Positions 36,964 to 45,759 of a stretch of 64,000 nucleotides of DNA are shown here, piece after piece. The position numbers and the translations under genes were made by a program. The DNA comes from Brumicola pallidula DSM 14239 = ACAM 615 (GTDB taxonomy: Bacteria; Pseudomonadota; Gammaproteobacteria; Enterobacterales; Alteromonadaceae), in the NCBI RefSeq assembly GCF_000428905.1, contig NZ_AUAV01000013.1, forward strand, positions 62,001 to 126,000. The letters run 5' to 3'. The notes under the pieces are model-generated. The model saw nothing but the letters and a program-made list of their open reading frames with translations, had not been told where the DNA came from and ran no database searches. Within the stretch, counting starts at the first letter, position 1. Every line of letters starts with the position of its first letter.

Positions 36964-39054
36964 TTATATTAACGTCAACTCTTCAACACCCATGTTATAC
37001 AATACAAAACCGTAAATATCAGCATACTGCTCAATGGTTTTGCTAATCGGTGTTCCTGCACCGTGACCTGCATCAGTTTCAATGCGGATAAGGATTGGAT
37101 TATAACCGCCTTGGAATTCCTGCAGTACCGCAGCAAACTTGAATGAATGTGCCGGTACTACTCGGTCATCATGATCCGCAGTAGTGATCATCGTTGCAGG
37201 ATATTCGATACCTGATTTAACATTGTGAACCGGTGAATAAGCCTTTATGTAATTGTACATTTCTTGACTTTGCTCAGAGGTGCCATAGTCATAAGCCCAG
37301 CCAGCGCCAGCGGTGAATGTGTGGTAGCGCAACATGTCCAATACACCAACGGCTGGCAACGCAACTTTGGCAAGGTCTGGACGTTGAGTCATCACTGCGC
37401 CAACTAACAAACCGCCGTTAGAGCCGCCGCGTAGAGCGAGATAATCACTGCTTGTATAGTGGTTGTCAATAAGGTATTCAGCAGCTGCAATAAAGTCATC
37501 AAATACGTTTTGCTTTTGCATTTGTGTACCCGCTTTATGCCATGCTTTGCCGTACTCACCGCCGCCACGAATATTCGGAACCGCGTAAACGCCACCTAAT
37601 TCAAGCCAAGCTGCAAGCATAGGACTAAAGCTTGGTGTCAGGCTAACGTTAAAGCCGCCGTAGCCGTAGAGCATTGTTGGGTTTTTGCCATTCAGTTCGA
37701 TGTCTTTGTGATGGGTGATGATCATAGGCACTTGAGTGCCGTCTTTGGACTTATAGAAAACTTGCTTTGAAACAAATTTAGAAGCATCAAACTTTGACGC
37801 CGACTTGTTAAACAGTATCGACTCACCAGTTGCAATATCTAGGGAGTAAATAGTTGTTGGCGTAATGTAATTACTGAATGTGTAATAAGCGGTTTTTGCA
37901 TCGGCCTTATCACCGTTCATAATGGCAGAACCAATGTCTGGCAGCTCAATTGTGCGCAGTTTTTTGCCGTCTAAATCATATTGATAAACCTTAGAAATTG
38001 CATCCACCATATATTCTGCAAAAATATACCCGCCGGCACTGCTCGGCGACAACACATTGGTCGTTTCGGGTATCAGATCTTTCCAATTCACGACACTCGG
38101 TGACTTCGCGTCTACCACAACGATTTTGCTATTAAGCGCATTGTGATTAGTTACTAAGTAAAGGCTATCACCTTTGTTGGTGAGCATCGAAACGTCATTG
38201 TCAGTGGTCTCGATAACTGTTTGCCAAGCCGTATTTGGATTTGAAAGGTCTTTTAAGAATGCGCGGTTGCCTGAGGTTGAGTTTGCTGCAGATACCAATA
38301 AAAAGCGATCATCCTCACTGACTTGAGCTCCGATATAACGGTGTTTCTCGGCATCAGTATGACCATACACCTTGAGATCATGGGCTTGAGGCGTACCAAT
38401 TTTGTGATAATAAAGTTTATGCTGATCGGTTTTTTGACTTAACTCAGAACCCACTGGCTTGTCATAACTGGAGTAATAAATTCCCTCATTTTTGTACCAC
38501 GACAAACCACTAAATTTAACGTTTACCAATGTGTCACTAAGTAACTCTTTGGTCTCAGTGTTAATAACATAAACTTGACGCCAGTCACTACCCCCGGTCG
38601 ACGTTTGATAAGCTGCTGTTGAACCATCAGCAGAGAATGACAAACCCGCTAACGAAATCGTGCCATCATCACTAAATTTGTTAGGATCGATGAAAACCGT
38701 CGCATCACCACCGTCTTTTGAACGATAAACAAGGCTTTGATTTTGCAGACCGTCATTCTTATAAAAATACGTGTACACGCCTTCAGTGAAAGGGGCAGAT
38801 ACGCGCTCATAGTCTAGTAAGTCACGTAGAACTTTGGCTATTTCTTCACGGTAAGCAATATTTTCTAAATAGGCCTGCGTTGTTTCATTTTGTGTTTCTA
38901 CCCACGCTTCAGTTTCTGCACTGCGGTCGTTTTCTAACCAGCGATATGGATCTGCGATCGGGTCACCAAAGTAAGTATCAACCACATCCTCTTTTGCCGT
39001 GGTGGGGTAATCAACAGTAATAATTTTATTTGTTTTTTTCGCTACTTCAGACAC
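36964..39054 (-). CDS. prolyl oligopeptidase (S9A)
   Basis: About 700 residues: N-terminal YPTTAKEDVVDTYFG and DPYRWLEND typical of S9A, a seven-bladed propeller (about 75-430) and a C-terminal hydrolase domain. Counted from a TTG at 39081 the triad is Ser554 (GGSNGG), Asp638 (in ADHDDRVVP, with Arg640) and His673 (DAGHGAG). The GTG at 39054 is chosen because AAGGA lies about 9 bases upstream. A Sec signal peptide is encoded just upstream (39060-39147) but in two shifted frames, so as written the enzyme would be cytoplasmic. It cleaves short peptides after proline. Confidence 0.9.
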   Translation of the reverse strand: MSEVAKKTNKIITVDYPTTAKEDVVDTYFGDPIADPYRWLENDRSAETEAWVETQNETTQAYLENIAYREEIAKVLRDLLDYERVSAPFTEGVYTYFYKNDGLQNQSLVYRSKDGGDATVFIDPNKFSDDGTISLAGLSFSADGSTAAYQTSTGGSDWRQVYVINTETKELLSDTLVNVKFSGLSWYKNEGIYYSSYDKPVGSELSQKTDQHKLYYHKIGTPQAHDLKVYGHTDAEKHRYIGAQVSEDDRFLLVSAANSTSGNRAFLKDLSNPNTAWQTVIETTDNDVSMLTNKGDSLYLVTNHNALNSKIVVVDAKSPSVVNWKDLIPETTNVLSPSSAGGYIFAEYMVDAISKVYQYDLDGKKLRTIELPDIGSAIMNGDKADAKTAYYTFSNYITPTTIYSLDIATGESILFNKSASKFDASKFVSKQVFYKSKDGTQVPMIITHHKDIELNGKNPTMLYGYGGFNVSLTPSFSPMLAAWLELGGVYAVPNIRGGGEYGKAWHKAGTQMQKQNVFDDFIAAAEYLIDNHYTSSDYLALRGGSNGGLLVGAVMTQRPDLAKVALPAVGVLDMLRYHTFTAGAGWAYDYGTSEQSQEMYNYIKAYSPVHNVKSGIEYPATMITTADHDDRVVPAHSFKFAAVLQEFQGGYNPILIRIETDAGHGAGTPISKTIEQYADIYGFVLYNMGVEELTLI

Positions 39055-39059
39055 TTCGG

Positions 39060-39147
39060 CTTCCTTTTTTTTGGCTAACAAGCCGTCGATATGCCGGCAA
39101 CTGCGATTGCTAACACCGTTTTAGTTGTTGTTTTAAAGTTGTTTCAT
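39060..39147 (-). other. out-of-frame signal-peptide remnant of the prolyl oligopeptidase gene
   Basis: An ATG at 39147 is in frame with the peptidase, but the frame between them has two stops. Removing one A just after the ATG and adding one T near 39083 yields an unbroken Met-Asn-Asn-Phe-Lys start with a TVLAIAVAGISTALLA hydrophobic core, a standard export signal joined in frame to the enzyme. The two changes cancel. Either two sequencing errors or real compensating indels explain this. Confidence 0.6.
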
Positions 39148-39248
39148 TATCTTTATTTTACGCTATGTTTGGCTTGTTTATATTAATGCTTACTGTGTTT
39201 TTGGTTCCGGTAAACGCTCATTGAAAAACAATATAAAGCCTCTTTTAT

Positions 39249-39307
39249 TCGGCATTACGTTATTCGGTATTACGTTATTCGGTATTACGTTATTCGGTAT
39301 TACATAC
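39249..39307. repeat. 15-bp tandem array
   Basis: Four contiguous units of TCGGTATTACGTTAT starting at 39249, 39264, 39279 and 39294; the first has one change (TCGGC) and the last diverges at its end. It lies 42 bases downstream of the DsbA-like gene stop, between that gene and the prolyl oligopeptidase gene. Confidence 0.9.
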
Positions 39308-39348
39308 AGTCTGTAAGGTACGCAGTACGTGCTAAAAGCGGACACTTT

Positions 39349-39996
39349 TCATCTCTCGTTTGCAATTTTCGTTAATGCTTGCTGAAACACCTCAGCAGGC
39401 TGTCCGCCGCTGATCAAGTGTTTATTATTGACAATAACCGCTGGCACAGATTGCACTCCCGCACTTTGATATTGTTGCTGTAATTGGCGAACGTCTACTG
39501 TAAATTGATCCGACTGCAATACTTTTTTAGCGCCGGCAATATCTAAACCAACACTCTTAGCGGTTTTTAAAAGCTGCTCATGATCGCTTGGATTGCCATT
39601 GTTTTTGAAATACAAATCAAACAATGCTAATTTTAATTCGGTCTGCTTACCCTGAGTTTTAGCCCAGTGTAGTAAACGGTGCGCATCAAACGTATTATAA
39701 ATGCGACCACCACCTCTGTTAGCAAAGTCATAGCCAACGCCAAGTCCGCGCTGCCTAATAGCGTCTCGATTTTGTTCTGCTTGCTGCTCAGAAATTTGAT
39801 ATTTTTGAGTTAAATGCTCGGTAATTTCTTGTCCTTCTGGTGCCATTTGTGGATTTAGTTCAAAGGGTTGCCATTCGATACTCGCTGTGATGTCTGGCGC
39901 TACTTCCTTCAAGGCTGCTTGCAGCGCTTTGAAACCGATAATGCACCATGGGCAAGATATATCAGACACAATGTCTATTTTTAATTCAGTCGCCAT
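39349..39996 (-). CDS. DsbA-family oxidoreductase (FrnE-like)
   Basis: 215-residue thioredoxin-fold protein with the CPWC active site at residues 15-18, a helical insertion (about 60-150) containing RIYNTFDAHRLLHWAK, and the cis-Pro loop SVPAVIVNNKHLISGGQP. There is no signal peptide, so it acts in the cytoplasm, as for FrnE-type disulfide isomerases. AGGATAAA precedes the ATG. The isochorismatase-like gene lies 220 bases upstream on the same strand. Confidence 0.92.
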   Translation of the reverse strand: MATELKIDIVSDISCPWCIIGFKALQAALKEVAPDITASIEWQPFELNPQMAPEGQEITEHLTQKYQISEQQAEQNRDAIRQRGLGVGYDFANRGGGRIYNTFDAHRLLHWAKTQGKQTELKLALFDLYFKNNGNPSDHEQLLKTAKSVGLDIAGAKKVLQSDQFTVDVRQLQQQYQSAGVQSVPAVIVNNKHLISGGQPAEVFQQALTKIANER

Positions 39997-40216
39997 TCTT
40001 ATTTATCCTGTTCAGTTGTAAATATTGGACGGTAGTAGTAAACGTCAAGATTACCGTGGCTTGGTAATGAAAATCCGTACTCACGGGGCCAGTTACTTTA
40101 TCTCGACCATCGCCCACGACAGTAACGTATTTTTTCCTTTTTAGTAACGTTCGATTTTTAAAAATGAGCATTAACGCACCGATGAATACGGCACCTAAAA
40201 CAATGGCGGCAATAAC

Positions 40217-40756
40217 TTATCGAACGATGTCTAAAAGCGCCTTAAACTTATCGTCTTTGCAGTCTTTCATCAGTTCAAACAAGCACATTTCAACGCTAGT
40301 AATGCCTATATCCTTGGTTAGCAATTTAGTGATAGCGGTGTGTTTGTTGGCATCGTCTCGTGAGGCAATACTGTCGACAACTAGCTCAATTGTCTTGCCC
40401 ATTTGTTTTAAGCCCATCGCGGTTTGATATACACAAACATGCGCTTCGATGCCACAAATTAACCAATGTTGAACCCCTACGTTGTTAATTTGCTCAACAA
40501 AACGAGGGCTTACGCAAGCATCAAAGGTGTACTTTTTGATGCAAGGATAACCATCTAATAAAGGCCTGATCTCGGTTGCCGTTTTGCCTAGCTTTTCGGG
40601 ATTCTGTTCAAGCACTAATATTGGTAACTCCAGTAAGGTGCAGCCTTTAATCAACTTTGCTACATTCTGAAACATCATCTCGCTATTGTGCACGAGATGC
40701 GACAATTTACCCTGAATATCGACGACAATAAGACCGGTGTTATTTCTATCTAACAT
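40217..40756 (-). CDS. isochorismatase-family hydrolase
   Basis: 179-residue cysteine hydrolase. The likely triad is Asp13 (IVVDIQG), Lys75 (IKKYTFDA) and Cys108 (EAHVCVYQT), with the usual cis-peptide segment GIEAHVC. The group resembles YcaC-type hydrolases of unknown substrate; the DFC nicotinamidase motif and metal ligands are absent, so it is not a second PncA. No ribosome site is obvious before the ATG. Next to the DsbA-like gene, same strand, no clear link. Confidence 0.88.
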   Translation of the reverse strand: MLDRNNTGLIVVDIQGKLSHLVHNSEMMFQNVAKLIKGCTLLELPILVLEQNPEKLGKTATEIRPLLDGYPCIKKYTFDACVSPRFVEQINNVGVQHWLICGIEAHVCVYQTAMGLKQMGKTIELVVDSIASRDDANKHTAITKLLTKDIGITSVEMCLFELMKDCKDDKFKALLDIVR

Positions 40757-40981
40757 AGTATTTTCAATTAAAGAGCAATGAACATAGCTTAATGTATCGC
40801 TGTTTTTTTGTCACATTAGATACGCCTTAAATACAAATTGCGCAGTAAACACCCTATAAACGAACCTTTGATAAACTAGCATTTGATAATCGAACGGTAG
40901 GTAATCTATTTCAACGAGTTCGCGTAATATGTATTAATATTGTTTCACAGTGCGCTATCATTATAATTGCGCAGCTCAAGC

Positions 40982-41007
40982 AACACAGCCAACACAGCCA
41001 ACACAAA
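40982..41007 (+). repeat. 9-bp tandem repeat in the nagA leader
   Basis: AACACAGCC at 40982-40990 and 40991-40999, then the partial unit AACACAAAA running into the ATG of nagA at 41008. It fills the place where a ribosome binding site would be expected. Confidence 0.7.
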
Positions 41008-42180
41008 ATGAGTAATTACATGACAACTTATTTCGCAAAGCGCTTATTCGACGGTCTGCGAATGCATGACAACATGCACTTAGACGTCAGCAAAGGTATC
41101 ATTTGCAGCATCAAAAAAGCTCACTCAAGTCAGTTAAAAGCAGATATAAAGCTAGATGGTCTGGTGTGTGCGGGTTTTATCGATACTCAAGTTAATGGCG
41201 GTGGTGGGGTTTTATTTAATTATAAACCCTCGTTGGAAACCCTGGTTACGATGCTGCAAGGTCATTCAAAATATGGCACAACGGCGATGTTACCAACCCT
41301 AATAACGGATAGCAGTGAGGTGATGAACACAGCAGCCAATGCTGTTGCTGAGGCCATAGCTAAGCCCCTATCTAGTATCTTAGGCATTCATTTTGAAGGG
41401 CCCAATTTGAGTAGGATAAAGCGCGGTATTCATCCAAGCAAGCATGTCAGAGCAATCAGTGATATAGATTTAGCTACTTTTACGCGCAGTGATATCGGTC
41501 AAGTCTTAGTAACTCTTGCACCAGAAAACGTATCACCTGATGTGATCACCGACCTTGTCAGCCAAGGTGTTATTGTGTCGTTGGGTCATACGGGCGCAAA
41601 TAGTGATCAAGCACTTAGCGCGATTGATGCGGGCGCAACTTGTATCACCCACTTATTCAACGCTATGTCAGGGTTAGCTGCAAGGGAACCTGGGCTGATT
41701 AACATTGCTTTGAGTGATTTACGCGTAACCTCAGGATTGATTGCCGACTTACACCATGTTCACCCGCAGAACTGCGCCCTAGCCTACCAATGCATAGGTG
41801 CTGAGCGTTTAATGTTGGTAACCGATGCGATGGCACATGTGGGGTCAGATTTGCAAACCTTGGCATGGTTAGATTCAACCATCACCAAAACGGCTGGCAA
41901 ATTGACATTAGATGACGGCAGTCTCGCCGGTTCGTGTTTAGACATGAACAGTGCAGTTAGAAATATGTATTCTTTGCTGAAGCAAAACACCCGATGGACC
42001 GACGCAGATGAACTGCTTGGAAATGTGCTCAACATGGCCAGCCAAGTTCCAGCCCGCCTGTTGGGTATTCAAGATAGAGGGAAGCTAATTAGCGGAAATA
42101 AAGCTGACTTCGTATTACTCGACGATGATATGCGTGTAAAAGGATGCTGGGTACATGGAGAAAAAGTGTCAGGCAATTGA
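41008..42180 (+). CDS. nagA: N-acetylglucosamine-6-phosphate deacetylase
   Basis: 390-residue cytoplasmic amidohydrolase that removes acetate from GlcNAc-6-phosphate in chitin and peptidoglycan sugar use. Family marks are GFIDTQVNGGGG, the metal ligand in GIHFEGPNLS, SLGHTGANSDQA, THLFNAM, and the catalytic Asp in LVTDAMAHVG, with GSLAGSCLDMNSAVRNM further on. A second Met lies at codon 5. No nagB, nagK, nagP or NagR-type regulator is adjacent, so it is separate from a complete nag cluster. The upstream leader contains a 9-bp tandem repeat instead of a ribosome site. Confidence 0.92.
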   Translation: MSNYMTTYFAKRLFDGLRMHDNMHLDVSKGIICSIKKAHSSQLKADIKLDGLVCAGFIDTQVNGGGGVLFNYKPSLETLVTMLQGHSKYGTTAMLPTLITDSSEVMNTAANAVAEAIAKPLSSILGIHFEGPNLSRIKRGIHPSKHVRAISDIDLATFTRSDIGQVLVTLAPENVSPDVITDLVSQGVIVSLGHTGANSDQALSAIDAGATCITHLFNAMSGLAAREPGLINIALSDLRVTSGLIADLHHVHPQNCALAYQCIGAERLMLVTDAMAHVGSDLQTLAWLDSTITKTAGKLTLDDGSLAGSCLDMNSAVRNMYSLLKQNTRWTDADELLGNVLNMASQVPARLLGIQDRGKLISGNKADFVLLDDDMRVKGCWVHGEKVSGN

Positions 42181-42235
42181 CTCACGTAACTGTGCTAATG
42201 ATAGCGGATATTCGTTTAACGCTGAATATCCGCTT

Positions 42236-42389
42236 CTTCATCAACTGCTCTTCATCAACTGCTCTTCATCAACTGCTTTTCATCAACTGCTTTTCATCAA
42301 CTGCTTTTCATCAACTGCTTTTCATCAACTGCTTTTCATAAAGTGCTTTCCATAAAGTGCTTTTCATGAACAACTTTTGCTGAACTACT
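42236..42389 (-). repeat. 14-bp tandem array at the 3' end of the GNAT-nitrilase gene
   Basis: Eleven contiguous 14-base units. Read on the minus strand the consensus is AGCAGTTGATGAAA; units at 42236-42333 are nearly identical (three end in G rather than A), units at 42334-42375 diverge, and the most diverged unit (42376-42389) contains the TAG stop codon (42385-42387) of the GNAT-nitrilase gene. The central unit carries overlapping TGATGA stops. Confidence 0.85.
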
Positions 42390-43944
42390 TCTCGCCCAAC
42401 CATTCCACTCTGAATAAATCTCGACGTTTGTCCAAATAGTTACGCACCGAGCCTTCATTCTGTAGCTTAGTTAGCTTGTCAAAATCAAGGTCAACAATGA
42501 GCGTCATTTCAGTATTTGGTGTCGTTTCAGATACAATGGCGTCATGCGGAAACGCAAAATCAGAGGGTGAGAATACCGCTGTCTGCGCGTACTGAATATC
42601 CACATTATCCACTTGCGGTAAGTTTCCTACGCTGCCCGCAATAGCCACATAACATTCGTTTTCAATTGCCCTAGCTTGCGCGCATCGACGCACCCGCAGA
42701 TAACCGTTTTTGGTATCAGTCCAAAAAGGGACAAACAAAACTTGAATATCTTGTTCGGATAGCAATCGAGCTAATTCAGGAAATTCAACGTCGTAGCAAA
42801 TCAGAATACCAATTTTACCAAAATCAGTATTAAATGATTGCAACTTGTTGCCTCCCTTCATGATCCATTCTTTCTTCTCATGAGGCGTTAATTGCAGTTT
42901 ATATTGACTTTCAATTTTGCCATCACGGTGACATAAATACGCAACATTAAACAGTTCATCATCTTCAACAACAGGCATTGAACCGGCAATGATGTTGATA
43001 TTATAGGATACCGATAAACGCGAGATAGCGGTTAAAATTTCTTCTGTGTATTCAGCTAAATGCCAAATAGCATCAATTGAACTTTCACCATCACTCAAGC
43101 CCATTAGCGGTGCATTGAAAAACTCAGGAAACAAAGCGACATCGCACTTATAGTCAGATAATGCGTCAACAAAGTATTCTACTTGTTGCAGCAATGCTTC
43201 CACATTCTCAAAGTAACGCATTTGCCATTGTACACAACCTACTCTCGCCGATGAACGCTTGCCGCCTATTAAGTTAGGCTTTTCGGCATCAAAGTACATG
43301 TTGTGCCATTGCAATAACGTGGCATAACCTAACGAGTCTTTATCTTCTGGCAAATACGCCTTCATAACCTGTTTTACGTCAAATCCGTTAGACAATTGAA
43401 AAGTCAGAATAGGATCAAAAATATCTTTCGATTTTACTTGTTCGATATACTCATACGGTGTCAGTTCTTTCGCGTATTGAATGTAGTTTGGAATACGACC
43501 ACCGGCCATAATCGAGCGCAAATTCAAATTACGCACTAATTCTTTGCGCGCCTCATATAAGCGTCGACCTAAGCGTAAGCCTCGATATTCTGGCGACACA
43601 AAAACATCAACACCATACAACACGTCACCATTTGGATCGTGAGTAGTAATATAAGCATCACCGGTTATTTCTTCGTAGGTATGCTTGTCACCAAATTGTT
43701 CATAATCAACAATAACTGACAACGCAACCGCTACAACTTTGCCTTTGTCGTCAATGCAAATTTGTCCATCAGGAAAGGTAGAAATTTGGGCTTTAAACTG
43801 CTTAAAAGGAAGCGTACCACCCACTCGCTGATATATAGCGTCCTGCAGTTCCCTGATATCGTCATAATCGTCTAATGTAAGGTGCCTAAGCTCTAGTAAG
43901 TGCTCACCTTCTTCATTTGAATTTACTGTTTCTTTGGTTGGCAT
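42385..43944 (-). CDS. GNAT acetyltransferase fused to carbon-nitrogen hydrolase
   Basis: 519-residue two-domain enzyme. Residues about 15-210 form a GNAT N-acetyltransferase (VFVSPEYRGLRLGRRLYEARKELV is the acetyl-CoA loop and helix). Residues about 232-510 form a nitrilase-superfamily hydrolase with the Glu-Lys-Cys triad in LFPEFF, YKLQLTPHE and ILICYDVEFPE. The fusion is a known architecture in proteobacteria, of uncertain substrate (small amides or amines). GAGGATTAC precedes the ATG. It neighbours the nagA gene tail-to-tail across a 14-bp array that begins in its own stop codon. Confidence 0.92.
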   Translation of the reverse strand: MPTKETVNSNEEGEHLLELRHLTLDDYDDIRELQDAIYQRVGGTLPFKQFKAQISTFPDGQICIDDKGKVVAVALSVIVDYEQFGDKHTYEEITGDAYITTHDPNGDVLYGVDVFVSPEYRGLRLGRRLYEARKELVRNLNLRSIMAGGRIPNYIQYAKELTPYEYIEQVKSKDIFDPILTFQLSNGFDVKQVMKAYLPEDKDSLGYATLLQWHNMYFDAEKPNLIGGKRSSARVGCVQWQMRYFENVEALLQQVEYFVDALSDYKCDVALFPEFFNAPLMGLSDGESSIDAIWHLAEYTEEILTAISRLSVSYNINIIAGSMPVVEDDELFNVAYLCHRDGKIESQYKLQLTPHEKKEWIMKGGNKLQSFNTDFGKIGILICYDVEFPELARLLSEQDIQVLFVPFWTDTKNGYLRVRRCAQARAIENECYVAIAGSVGNLPQVDNVDIQYAQTAVFSPSDFAFPHDAIVSETTPNTEMTLIVDLDFDKLTKLQNEGSVRNYLDKRRDLFRVEWLGEK

Positions 43945-44073
43945 GTAATCCTCAAAAAAATACCTATGTCAAAAATGACGCCGATAGTTTATCAGGTATT
44001 GGTAGCTTTGGTAGTCCAAGTTTAGATTTACCAGACCCGATTCAAATTGATGAACTGGGCTTTATTGCCACGT

Positions 44074-45660
44074 TCAGCGTAAGCCAAACACGCCCTCGAT
44101 TTCTTCCAAAGAACGTCCTTTGGTTTCTGGTAGCATCTTATATATCAGGACAAAGCCGACAATAGCTAAGAGGCCGTAAATCAAGAATGTCGTGGCTGTA
44201 CCTAAATTGGCCAACTCCCAAGGAAACAGCAATTGCACACTGAAGCTAACAGCACTATTGACCGCACCAATGCAGGCAATACCGACACCGCGTAGCCTAT
44301 TAGGTAGAATTTCTGCCAGCAGTACCCACATTACAGGGCCAAGTGAGACGGCAAAAGAGGCAACAAAACCCAATATACCAATCAGCACGATAACTGAATT
44401 GATTGTTACCGCGGCCTCAATTAACACAGATTGATGTTCACGTGCATCATCTTCACCGAGCAACGCGATTGTTGCGTTTTTGAAGCTGACGTCATTCGAA
44501 AAGGTTTTACCTAAAATAGGCATCAATTTACTTTTGTGATCCTGACTTTCAATTGACTGAATAGAAGTTTCGGTAAGCTGGTAGCTTGCATTGTGAAAAC
44601 CGTAGGAGGCGATGGACATACTAATGAACACACCTGCAAGACCAATCAACATAAGTGGTTTTCGGCCTAACCTGTCAATTAATAGCATGGCGACAATGGT
44701 AAATACGACGTTGATAACGCCAACCCAAATGGCTTGTGAAAATGCAGCGTTTTGACCAACGCCACTTTGCTCAAAAATACTTGGCGCATAAAAGTAAATG
44801 GCATTTACACCGGTAGCTTGTTGGCAGATAGCCACAACTAAACCGACTAATAAAACAAATCGCATCTTTTTAGAAAATAAACTTTGGAGTAAATTGAATA
44901 TAGAGTCTGCTTTACCTTGTGCAGCGACGTTGCGGTCTGCTTTGATTTCTTCAATAAAAGTATCGGCCTGTTCACTCGTCATTGATGGCGCGGTGGTGTT
45001 TTTTGCATTGAGCATTAAGAGGACAGATTTGGCTTGGGTTTCGCGATTATTTAACGCAAGCCATCGAGGGCTCTCAGGAATAGTAAACAACAGCGCAAAA
45101 AATATGGATGCGGGAATAATTTCAAAACCCAGCATCCAGCGCCAAACATTGTTCTCGATGCCCAAGGCACTGACCCATGCAACAGGACTAGTCGACAGTT
45201 GTAATAGGTAATAGTTAACAAAATAAGCAACCGAGAGTCCAATAACAATATTGAGTTGGTTAATAGAAATCATTTTACCACGTATTTTTGCTGGCGAAAT
45301 TTCGGCGATATAGATAGGAGCAACAACCAAGGATGCAAAGGCAATTCCGCCTATAATTCGAGCCGTAACTAACATGCTATAGCTCACCGCTAATGCAGAA
45401 AAAATAGCAGACACCACATACAAAAAAGCAATCGCAATAATGACTTTTTTACGACCAAACATGTCGGCAAAAAAACCAGCAAACAAGGACCCAAATAAGG
45501 CACCAAGTGTAGGCGAACTGACCACAAAACCTTGCTGCCAGTCATTCAATTTGAATTCAGTTGTTACAAAGCCAACCACACCAGAAATAACCGATGCATC
45601 AAAGCCAAAAACGAAGCCTCCCAGTGCAACGACAATCGCGAAATAAACACTTTTTGACAT
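44074..45660 (-). CDS. MFS sugar porter
   Basis: 528-residue inner-membrane sugar:proton symporter with 12 helices. Sugar porter signatures are visible: GFDASVISG in helix 1, GRKK after helix 2, AEISPAKIRG, PESPRWL, QQATGVNAIYFYAPS, GRKPLMLIG and PETKGRSLEEIE at the C-terminus. A loop of about 60 residues between helices 9 and 10 (roughly 355-410) is longer than in GalP or XylE. It is followed upstream by GH16 and LacZ genes on the same strand, so it probably takes up a mono- or disaccharide released by them. Confidence 0.92.
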   Translation of the reverse strand: MSKSVYFAIVVALGGFVFGFDASVISGVVGFVTTEFKLNDWQQGFVVSSPTLGALFGSLFAGFFADMFGRKKVIIAIAFLYVVSAIFSALAVSYSMLVTARIIGGIAFASLVVAPIYIAEISPAKIRGKMISINQLNIVIGLSVAYFVNYYLLQLSTSPVAWVSALGIENNVWRWMLGFEIIPASIFFALLFTIPESPRWLALNNRETQAKSVLLMLNAKNTTAPSMTSEQADTFIEEIKADRNVAAQGKADSIFNLLQSLFSKKMRFVLLVGLVVAICQQATGVNAIYFYAPSIFEQSGVGQNAAFSQAIWVGVINVVFTIVAMLLIDRLGRKPLMLIGLAGVFISMSIASYGFHNASYQLTETSIQSIESQDHKSKLMPILGKTFSNDVSFKNATIALLGEDDAREHQSVLIEAAVTINSVIVLIGILGFVASFAVSLGPVMWVLLAEILPNRLRGVGIACIGAVNSAVSFSVQLLFPWELANLGTATTFLIYGLLAIVGFVLIYKMLPETKGRSLEEIEGVFGLR

Positions 45661-45759
45661 TAAATTAGCTCTCTTTTTAAGGCTTTTATTTTTATTTGAT
45701 CAGACCAATGCTGGCTATTAGCGAGCTATATCTGACTTTGATTATCTGTTGGTCGCTAC

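Noticed and set aside
39986-40171. Small minus-strand frame upstream of the DsbA-like gene
   Set aside because: Overlaps the start of the DsbA-like gene by 11 bases without coupling features; no ribosome site or family.
40217-40756. Second nicotinamidase
   Set aside because: Same fold as PncA, but the metal-binding Asp-His-His pattern and the DFC motif are missing.
42144-42355. Two overlapping open frames with repeated Leu-Phe-Ile-Asn-Cys residues
   Set aside because: They are simply translations of the 14-bp tandem array in two frames; no ribosome site and no support as genes.
43917-44165. Plus-strand frame across the gap between the GNAT-nitrilase and MFS genes
   Set aside because: Overlaps both minus-strand genes and matches no family; the gap of about 130 bases is too short for a gene with promoter.
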